From: CANKHA01 sp034668785
GTDB taxonomy: Bacteria > Pseudomonadota > Alphaproteobacteria > Rhizobiales > Xanthobacteraceae
Assembly: GCA_034668785.1 (NCBI GenBank)
Contig: JAXDOS010000268.1
Coordinates: forward strand, 1-5,266
Reading direction: 5' to 3'
DNA: 5,266 bases
Part shown: positions 1 through 4,372 of the stretch, piece after piece
Layout: the number at the start of each line of letters is the position of its first letter
How positions within the stretch are numbered: the first letter of the stretch is position 1
Program-made: the position numbers and the translations under genes
The notes under the pieces: model-generated
The model's database searches: none
Told to the model about the DNA's origin: nothing
The model's input: only the letters and a program-made list of their open reading frames with translations

Positions 1-704
1 TGTGGGTGGTGAGCGCGGATGGGCCGGCGGCGGACTACGAGGCTTGGGGTAGGCCGTTGGCTGAGGGGGGTAAGCCTGCGGCGAAGCGTGAGAATCTCAA
101 TTCCCAGCACGCTAGGCCCTTGGCCCATGCCAGCACGAGCGGGTCGGCAGCTTCGCCAGGCGCAGATAGGTCAATGGATGATCACAGGCGGGATAAGAGC
201 GGCGCAAATGATAATGTGTCTGGAATCGGAGGCGTCGGTCAGCAAGTGGCTGACAGCGCCGGGGCTGGCGCATCGTGGGCTGCAGTCACTAGTAGGCCAA
301 TGGCCGATACGCCCCCTGCCCCACCGGTCTGGCTGGTCGTTAATAAAAACGACCTGCCCCAGCAATATAAAAGTGAACTAATATTCAAAAATGAATATCA
401 ATTCAATTTATTGATATCCGCCCGGGATGGCACGGGTATCGACGCACTTTTGCAGGCATTAAATGCCCATGTAAAGGGCTATTTTAGCTCCGAATCCGGC
501 CTGATTACCCGCGAACGCCACCGTCATCATTTGCGCGAAACTGAGGCGGCTTTGACCCGCGCCCTCGCGGAAAAATCCGGCCGCGAGGACATTATCGCCG
601 AGGAATTGCGCTTGGCCAGCCAGGCACTTGGCCGTTTGACCGGAAAAGTCGATGTCGAGGACATTCTGGACGTGATTTTCCGGGATTTCTGCATCGGGAA
701 GTGA
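1..704 (+). CDS. mnmE: tRNA modification GTPase MnmE (TrmE), 3' part only
   Basis: MnmE is a cytoplasmic GTPase that works with MnmG to install the (carboxymethyl)aminomethyl group at C5 of the wobble uridine U34, using GTP and a methylene-tetrahydrofolate one-carbon unit. Reading in frame from base 3, the fragment starts in the G-domain strand after G3 (WVVSAD). It then has G4 (NKND, 342-353), a G5-like ISARDGTG (414-437), a charged C-terminal helical region, and the family-typical C-terminus FCIGK with its conserved cysteine. The start, the N-terminal domain and motifs G1-G3 lie upstream of the window, so the GTG at base 6 is an internal valine. Odd: about 113 codons separate the strand after G3 from G4, where E. 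coli MnmE has roughly 33. The excess is Gly/Ala/Ser/Pro-rich with repeats. Bases 361-418 are very AT-rich with codons such as ATA, CTA and TTA. The identity is secure; the meaning of the insertion is unknown. Confidence 0.93.
   Translation, partial: WVVSADGPAADYEAWGRPLAEGGKPAAKRENLNSQHARPLAHASTSGSAASPGADRSMDDHRRDKSGANDNVSGIGGVGQQVADSAGAGASWAAVTSRPMADTPPAPPVWLVVNKNDLPQQYKSELIFKNEYQFNLLISARDGTGIDALLQALNAHVKGYFSSESGLITRERHRHHLRETEAALTRALAEKSGREDIIAEELRLASQALGRLTGKVDVEDILDVIFRDFCIGK
50..307 (+). repeat. Five degenerate copies of a 15-nt motif inside mnmE
   Basis: A motif close to TAGGCCAATGGCTGA begins at 50, 113, 167, 239 and 293. Copies 1, 2 and 5 are closest to each other; copies 3 and 4 are more diverged. 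The spacings are 63, 54, 72 and 54 nt. All are multiples of 9, so every copy is read in the same frame, giving RPLAE, RPLAH, RSMDD, QQVAD and RPMAD. The second and fourth units are both 18 codons and similarly rich in Ala, Ser and Gly. This looks like a decayed minisatellite that expanded inside the coding region, but the copies are divergent enough that chance plus compositional bias cannot be excluded. Confidence 0.4.
381..417. repeat. Overlapping AT-rich inverted repeats in mnmE
   Basis: ATATTCA (381-387) pairs with TGAATAT (392-398) across a 4-nt loop. ATATCAAT (395-402) pairs with ATTGATAT (410-417) across a 7-nt loop. The two stems share bases 395-398, so only one can form at a time. 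They sit in a 58-nt stretch (361-418) with 11 G or C bases, within the codons between G4 and G5 of the MnmE GTPase domain. No role is evident; AT-rich sequence forms such pairs easily. Confidence 0.35.
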
Positions 705-715
705 ACTTAAGTTCA
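702..715. repeat. Perfect 14-bp palindrome over the mnmE stop codon
   Basis: TGAACTTAAGTTCA is a perfect 14-bp dyad that begins with the mnmE stop codon. Its centre (708.5) is exactly 21 bp, about two helical turns, from the centre of the parS-like palindrome at 722-737. It is too AT-rich, and lacks the T-run, to be a good terminator. It could be a protein-binding operator for the mnmG upstream region. I do not recognise the sequence as a known operator. Confidence 0.5.
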
Positions 716-721
716 TTCTAT

Positions 722-737
722 TGCTTCACGTGAAGCA
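722..737. other. parS-like palindrome (variant ParB-binding site)
   Basis: TGCTTCACGTGAAGCA is a perfect 16-bp palindrome. It differs from the canonical parS TGTTTCACGTGAAACA only at positions 3 and 14, and the two changes are symmetric (T to C and A to G), so dyad symmetry is kept. It lies between mnmE and mnmG, about 2 kb from the canonical parS in rsmG and close to parA and parB. A secondary ParB site is the natural reading, though affinity may be altered. It could also form a 6-bp stem with an ACGT loop followed by ATTTT (737-741), so a weak terminator for mnmE is an alternative or additional role. Confidence 0.6.
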
Positions 738-739
738 TT

Positions 740-768
740 TTGACCCTGACGATTCGCTCGGCTAGAAG
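740..768 (+). promoter_or_regulatory. Weak candidate promoter for mnmG
   Basis: TTGACC (740-745) is followed, after exactly 17 nt, by TAGAAG (763-768). The first hexamer is a good -35 for alphaproteobacterial housekeeping sigma factor; the second matches the -10 consensus poorly. If used, transcription would start at or next to the mnmG ATG. The same bases AGAAG (764-768) could instead be a Shine-Dalgarno sequence 6 nt before the ATG, which would require an upstream transcript. A GATTC site (751-755), fitting the GANTC target of the cell-cycle methylase CcrM, lies between the two hexamers; GANTC is common enough for this to be chance. Confidence 0.25.
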
Positions 769-774
769 ATCAAT

Positions 775-2637
775 ATGGACGGGAAATTCGACGTTATCGT
801 CATCGGCGGCGGCCATGCCGGTTGCGAAGCCGCGGCTGCCTCCGCGCGCATGGGCGCCAAAACCGGGCTGATCACCCACCGCTTCGCCACCGTCGGCGCC
901 ATGTCCTGCAATCCCGCCATCGGCGGTTTGGGCAAAGGCCATCTGGTCCGGGAAATCGATGCCCTTGACGGCCTCATGGGCCGAATCGCCGACCAAGGCG
1001 GCATTCAGTTCCGCGTCCTCAATCGCCGCAAAGGCCCAGCCGTGCGCGGGCCGCGTTGTCAGGCCGACCGTAAGCTTTATGGGGCGGCGATGCAGCGGGC
1101 TATCCGGGATACGGCCAATCTCAGCGTCATCGAAGCCGAAGTGGATGATGTTTTGGTCGAAAACGGCCAAGTCACCGGGGTCAAACTCGTGGACGGGCGG
1201 ATTTTCTCCGCCGGCTCTGTGGTCCTGACCACGGGCACCTTCCTGCGCGGCCTGATTCATATGGGCGAAAAGCAAATCCCCGCCGGCCGCATCGGCGAAG
1301 CACCCGCGCTTGGATTATCGGCGACTTTGGAGCGGCTTGGCTTTGCGCTCGGCCGGCTGAAGACCGGAACGCCGCCTCGCCTGGATGGTCGCAGCATCGA
1401 TTGGGCCAAAGTGGAAATGCAGCCCGGCGACGAGCCGCTGGAGCCGTTCTCGGTCATGACCGAGCGGATCGACAATCCGCAGATTCAATGCGGGATTACC
1501 AGAACCACCGAAGCCACGCACCAGATCGTGCGCGCCAATGTGCATCGTTCGCCGATGTATTCCGGCCAGATATCCAGCATTGGCCCGCGCTATTGCCCTT
1601 CGATCGAAGACAAGATCGTGCGTTTCGGCGAACGCGATGGGCATCAGATTTTCCTCGAGCCGGAAGGCCTCGATGACCACACGGTCTACCCGAATGGCAT
1701 CTCCACATCGCTGCCGGAAGAGGTGCAGCTCGCTTTGATCGCGACTATTCCTGGGCTGGAAAACGCGAAGATGGTTCGGCCGGGTTATGCCATCGAATAT
1801 GACTATGTCGATCCGCGCGAGCTGAAGCCGACGCTGGAAACCAAACGGCTGCCGGGACTTTTTCTCGCCGGGCAGATCAACGGCACCACCGGATATGAAG
1901 AAGCCGGAGCTCAGGGTTTGGTGGCCGGCCTCAATGCCGCAAGCCGGGCAGGCGAGGGCGCCGAGATCATTTTCGACCGGGCGGACGCCTATATCGGAGT
2001 CATGATCGACGATCTGGTAACCCGCGGAGTCACCGAGCCGTATCGGATGTTCACATCCCGCGCCGAATACCGGCTGACTTTGCGGGCGGATAACGCCGAT
2101 CAGCGGCTGACCGGAAAGGGCATCGCGCTTGGCTGCGTCGGTCCGGAACGGCAGCGGAAGCACCAGGATAAGATGACGGCATTGGACTCCGCGCGGACGC
2201 TGGCGCAGTCGCTTTCCCTGACGCCGAACGAAGGCGAGCGGCATGGACTTGCGCTCAATAAAGATGGGGTGAGGCGGACTGCTTTTGAGCTTTTGGCCTA
2301 TCCGAATATCGCGATGGTGGAATTGGCTCGGGTCTGGCCAGAGTTGCAGGGGCTGTCTTCCAAGATTGGCCAACAGCTTGAAATCGAAGCCAAATACGAC
2401 GTCTATATGCAGCGGCAGGCGGCGGACGTGGCCTCGTACCGGCGCGATGAAAGCTTCGAATTGTCCAATGAATTCGACTATTCCACGCTTCCGGGCCTAT
2501 CCAATGAGGCGCGCCATAAACTCACGTCGGTCCGGCCCCGCACCATCGGCCAGGCCGGCCGGATTGACGGCGTCACGCCTGCGGCTTTGACGCTGCTGGT
2601 GGCTCATGCTCGCCGATCAAAACGAAAAAGCCTTTGA
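775..2637 (+). CDS. mnmG: tRNA uridine-5-carboxymethylaminomethyl modification enzyme MnmG (GidA)
   Basis: MnmG is the FAD-dependent partner of MnmE in U34 modification of tRNAs reading split codon boxes; it acts as a cytoplasmic dimer. The 620 residues match the usual family length (E. coli 629). Visible features: an N-terminal FAD-binding loop GGGHAG (11-16); the GidA signature around SCNPAIGGLGKGH (44-56) with conserved Cys45; a second conserved cysteine in PRYCPSIEDK (Cys274), matching the E. coli Cys47 and Cys277 pair; the motif FLAGQINGTTGYEEA (363-377); TSRAEYRL (427-434); and a C-terminal helical domain for tRNA and MnmE contact. The ATG at 775 is the first possible start after an in-frame TAG at 763 and directly precedes the flavin-binding fold. 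The gene overlaps rsmG by 4 nt, indicating cotranscription and possibly coupled translation. All motifs are intact. Confidence 0.97.
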   Translation: MDGKFDVIVIGGGHAGCEAAAASARMGAKTGLITHRFATVGAMSCNPAIGGLGKGHLVREIDALDGLMGRIADQGGIQFRVLNRRKGPAVRGPRCQADRKLYGAAMQRAIRDTANLSVIEAEVDDVLVENGQVTGVKLVDGRIFSAGSVVLTTGTFLRGLIHMGEKQIPAGRIGEAPALGLSATLERLGFALGRLKTGTPPRLDGRSIDWAKVEMQPGDEPLEPFSVMTERIDNPQIQCGITRTTEATHQIVRANVHRSPMYSGQISSIGPRYCPSIEDKIVRFGERDGHQIFLEPEGLDDHTVYPNGISTSLPEEVQLALIATIPGLENAKMVRPGYAIEYDYVDPRELKPTLETKRLPGLFLAGQINGTTGYEEAGAQGLVAGLNAASRAGEGAEIIFDRADAYIGVMIDDLVTRGVTEPYRMFTSRAEYRLTLRADNADQRLTGKGIALGCVGPERQRKHQDKMTALDSARTLAQSLSLTPNEGERHGLALNKDGVRRTAFELLAYPNIAMVELARVWPELQGLSSKIGQQLEIEAKYDVYMQRQAADVASYRRDESFELSNEFDYSTLPGLSNEARHKLTSVRPRTIGQAGRIDGVTPAALTLLVAHARRSKRKSL

Positions 2638-3299
2638 GCGCTACAGATCAAGCGCCTAACCCCTCCGATCGGGATCGCGCGCTAGCGCCGTTCAATGTTT
2701 CACGTGAAACAATGAATCGGCTGGATCGTTTTATCGCGGTCTTGTTGCAGTGGCAGGAGCATACCAATCTGATCGCCGTTTCCACGATCCCGGAGCTATG
2801 GACACGGCATGTAGCGGATTCACTCCAGCTCATTCCGTTGGCTCCGGAAGCGCGGATTTGGATCGATCTCGGCTCCGGCGGTGGATTTCCAGGATTGGCG
2901 ATTGCCTGTGCGCTGGCCGACAAACCCGGAGCAAAGGTGCACCTGGTCGAAAGCAAAGCGAAGAAATGCGCGTTTCTACGTGAAGCCGCGCAGGCCGCCC
3001 GCGTGCCCGCGATTATCCACAACCAGCGGATCGAGGATTTCGCCGCGCATCCGCCGGAACGCGCCGATGTGGTGACAGCGCGCGCGCTGAAGCCGCTGCC
3101 GGAATTGCTGGCTCTAGCATATCCGCTGTTGAAAACTGGGGCACAAGGCCTGTTCCTCAAGGGTCAAGATGTAGATGCTGAATTGACCGAAGCCGCTAAA
3201 TGTTGGAACATCAAGGCCAAGCTTGTCCCCAGTCAAACCGATGCTCGCGGCCGTATCGTTGTCGTGGAAAGCATCGAATCGCGTAAGAATAAGGGCTGA
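2634..3299 (+). CDS. rsmG: 16S rRNA (guanine-N7)-methyltransferase RsmG (GidB)
   Basis: RsmG uses S-adenosylmethionine to methylate N7 of G527 in 16S rRNA (E. coli numbering). The protein is 221 residues (E. coli 207). It shows the N-terminal helical part with NLIAVS (45-50) and TRHVADS (57-63), the glycine-rich SAM motif IDLGSGGGFPG (77-87), the acidic ribose-binding strand end LVESKAKKCAFLRE (104-117) and TARALKPL (148-155). The TTG at 2634, overlapping the mnmG TGA as TTGA, is the only start upstream of the family-typical NVSRET (21-26). The next candidate, ATG at 2712, would remove that peptide. The Shine-Dalgarno sequence is weak (GAAAAAG, 2624-2630), so translational coupling to mnmG is likely. 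NVSRET is encoded by a perfect parS site, and a DnaA-box 9-mer lies at 3013-3021. The family is certain; the exact start is less so. Confidence 0.93.
   Translation: MSATDQAPNPSDRDRALAPFNVSRETMNRLDRFIAVLLQWQEHTNLIAVSTIPELWTRHVADSLQLIPLAPEARIWIDLGSGGGFPGLAIACALADKPGAKVHLVESKAKKCAFLREAAQAARVPAIIHNQRIEDFAAHPPERADVVTARALKPLPELLALAYPLLKTGAQGLFLKGQDVDAELTEAAKCWNIKAKLVPSQTDARGRIVVVESIESRKNKG
2696..2711. other. parS: Canonical parS centromere site inside rsmG
   Basis: TGTTTCACGTGAAACA is an exact match to the widely conserved 16-bp chromosomal parS palindrome. ParB loads here, becomes a CTP-dependent sliding clamp and spreads to form the segregation complex moved by ParA. The site runs from the last base of codon 21 to the end of codon 26 of rsmG and so spells the NVSRET peptide. 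Its position about 0.6 kb upstream of parA and 1.7 kb upstream of parB completes a ParABS module in this window. A parS embedded at the start of gidB/rsmG is a recurring arrangement in bacteria. Confidence 0.95.
3013..3021 (+). other. Perfect DnaA-box 9-mer within rsmG
   Basis: TTATCCACA is identical to the strong DnaA-box consensus of E. coli. It is formed by rsmG codons for IIHN near residue 128. It is the only exact copy I found in the window. One near-match, TTATCCAGC at 4560-4568, lies in parB. With no cluster of boxes and no adjacent AT-rich unwinding element, this is not an origin. It could be an isolated DnaA-binding site or chance; an exact 9-mer on either strand is expected in about 4 percent of windows of this size. 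Confidence 0.4.
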
Positions 3300-3312
3300 G
3301 ATCGGCTCAGCC
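3294..3312 (+). promoter_or_regulatory. Stem-loop in the rsmG-parA junction
   Basis: GGCTGAG (3294-3300) pairs perfectly with CTCAGCC (3306-3312) across a 5-nt loop, starting 3 nt before the rsmG stop codon. The stem is GC-rich, but no T-run follows, so it does not look like an intrinsic terminator. It ends 17 nt before the parA ATG and could influence parA translation or transcript processing. No clear promoter or strong Shine-Dalgarno sequence is visible in the 30-nt gap, which suggests parA is at least partly cotranscribed with rsmG. Confidence 0.35.
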
Positions 3313-3329
3313 GACCGAAAGTACGCCTC

Positions 3330-4208
3330 ATGACCGACATCCCGGAAGCCGCGCCGCCCGACGATTTAGCCCCGGCTCAGATCATCGCCTTCGCGCCGAA
3401 GACCGAGGCTGCAAAACCGCCCCGCGTTCTCTCCATCGCCAATCAGAAAGGCGGCGTCGGCAAAACCACGACCGCCATCAATCTCGGCACCGCGCTCGCC
3501 GCCATCGACGAAAAAGTTCTGATTGTTGATCTCGATCCGCAGGGCAATGCGTCGACCGGTCTCGGTATCGATCGCCGCGACCGCCGCTGCTCCACGTATG
3601 ATGTGTTGATCGGCCAGGCGCCGATGCGCGACGCGATTTTGGCGACGGCGGTGCCGCGCCTGCATATCGCGGCCTCGACGCTCGATCTCTCCGGCCTCGA
3701 ACTCGAGATCGGCCACGCGCGCGATCGCGCTTTCCGTTTGCGCAACGCGCTGGCGTCGATCAACACCGGCGGCCCCGACGATTACACGTATGTGTTGGTG
3801 GATTGTCCGCCGTCGCTCAATTTGCTCACGGTCAATGCCATGGCCGCGGCGCACGCGATCCTGGTGCCGCTGCAATGCGAGTTCTTCGCGCTGGAAGGAT
3901 TGTCGCAACTGATCAAGACCGTCGAGCAGGTGAAGGAGACGCTCAATCCCGGCCTCACCATCCACGGCATCGTGTTGACGATGCATGACTCGCGCAACAA
4001 TCTCTCCAATCAAGTCGCCGCCGACGTGCGCGAGTTCATGGGCCGCAAAGTTTACGAGACGATGATTCCGCGCAACGTGCGCGTCTCCGAGGCGCCGTCC
4101 TATGGCAAGCCGGTGCTGGTCTACGATCTCAAATGCGTCGGCAGCGAAGCCTATCTGCGCTTGGCGACGGAGGTGATCCAGCGCGAAAAAGAATTGCGCG
4201 CGGGGTGA
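3330..4208 (+). CDS. parA: Chromosome-partitioning ATPase ParA (Soj family)
   Basis: ParA is a deviant Walker A ATPase that binds the nucleoid non-specifically as an ATP dimer. ParB stimulates its ATPase, and the resulting gradient pulls the parS-ParB complex apart after replication. Visible motifs: deviant Walker A KGGVGKTT (40-47) with signature Lys40 and catalytic Lys45; switch I / Walker A' VDLDPQGN (66-73) with Asp67; Walker B YVLVDCPPS (154-162) with Asp158; and the Soj-type IPRNVRVSEAPSYGKPV (247-263). The 292 residues exceed Soj (253) because of about 33 residues, rich in Pro, Ala and acidic residues, before the ATPase fold; no later in-frame start precedes the fold. It lies 30 nt after rsmG and upstream of its partner parB. 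A plasmid ParA is unlikely, since there is no N-terminal helix-turn-helix domain and the context is chromosomal. Confidence 0.96.
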   Translation: MTDIPEAAPPDDLAPAQIIAFAPKTEAAKPPRVLSIANQKGGVGKTTTAINLGTALAAIDEKVLIVDLDPQGNASTGLGIDRRDRRCSTYDVLIGQAPMRDAILATAVPRLHIAASTLDLSGLELEIGHARDRAFRLRNALASINTGGPDDYTYVLVDCPPSLNLLTVNAMAAAHAILVPLQCEFFALEGLSQLIKTVEQVKETLNPGLTIHGIVLTMHDSRNNLSNQVAADVREFMGRKVYETMIPRNVRVSEAPSYGKPVLVYDLKCVGSEAYLRLATEVIQREKELRAG

Positions 4209-4217
4209 GCACGTGTC

Positions 4218-4291
4218 TCGTCATTGCCGGGCTTGACCCGGCAATCCATCGATCAAGAAGATGGATGCACGGTCAAGGCCGCGCATGACGA
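4218..4291. repeat. Bipartite palindromic repeat (REP-like) between parA and parB
   Basis: The left arm (4218-4250) and right arm (4260-4291) are imperfect reverse complements around a 9-nt spacer. TCGTCAT (4218-4224) pairs with ATGACGA (4285-4291), ATCCATC (4244-4250) with GATGGAT (4260-4266), and the central CTTGACC of the left arm with GGTCAAG in the right. The left arm alone forms a perfect 9-bp hairpin, ATTGCCGGG/CCCGGCAAT, with loop CTTGA (4223-4245). The right-arm hairpin is decayed. From memory, sequences of this form are high-copy intergenic repeats in Bradyrhizobium-like genomes; I could not search for copies. No T-run follows, so it is not an intrinsic terminator. Confidence 0.75.
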
Positions 4292-4341
4292 AAGAAGAAA
4301 CGAACTGAAACAACAATAGAGGCCAGCGTGACGATAGGTTC

Positions 4342-4346
4342 AGGAG
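4342..4346 (+). promoter_or_regulatory. Shine-Dalgarno sequence that decides the parB start
   Basis: AGGAG lies 8 nt before the ATG at 4355, giving the strongest ribosome-binding site in the window. The upstream in-frame GTG at 4328 has a weaker AGAGG (4318-4322) at 5-nt spacing. It would add nine residues (MTIGSGATA) ahead of the family-like MADDGRSRLGRGL. The ATG is therefore preferred. Confidence 0.75.
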
Positions 4347-4352
4347 CAACGG

Positions 4353-4372
4353 CGATGGCAGACGATGGCAGA
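4353..4372 (+). repeat. 10-bp perfect tandem repeat at the parB start codon
   Basis: CGATGGCAGA occurs twice in direct succession (4353-4362 and 4363-4372). The first copy carries the preferred parB ATG (4355). The second carries an ATG (4365) in a different frame. The unit is not a multiple of three, so gain or loss of one copy would put initiation out of frame with the rest of parB. Two copies are few for frequent slippage. Confidence 0.6.

Noticed and set aside
19..381. A second + strand open frame over the MnmE insertion (120 residues, recurring GQW-like words)
   Set aside because: It is out of frame with the conserved MnmE sequence downstream; its repeats are the same DNA motif read in another frame, and no ribosome-binding site or domain supports it.
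361..418. AT-rich patch as a replication-origin unwinding element
   Set aside because: No DnaA boxes are nearby, and the stretch is coding sequence for the conserved G4-G5 part of MnmE.
6..704. A complete gene starting with GTG at base 6
   Set aside because: The frame is open to the window edge, and the preceding residues continue the MnmE GTPase fold, so this GTG is an internal codon of a truncated mnmE.
707..721. CtrA-type TTAA-N7-TTAA site before mnmG
   Set aside because: TTAA is present at 707-710, but the bases seven positions on are CTAT, so the second half is missing.
2972..2987. TTTCTACGTGAAGCC in rsmG as a degenerate parS
   Set aside because: Aligned without gaps it matches parS at only about 10 of 16 positions and is not palindromic; it encodes ordinary RsmG residues FLREA.
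4210..4215. CACGTG core after parA as a third parS
   Set aside because: Only the central six bases match; the flanks (GAG and TCT) do not fit TTT and AAA, so it is an ordinary hexamer match.
4223..4245. Left-arm hairpin as an intrinsic terminator for parA
   Set aside because: The stem is strong, but it is followed by CCATC rather than a T-run, and the sequence fits a dispersed repeat better.
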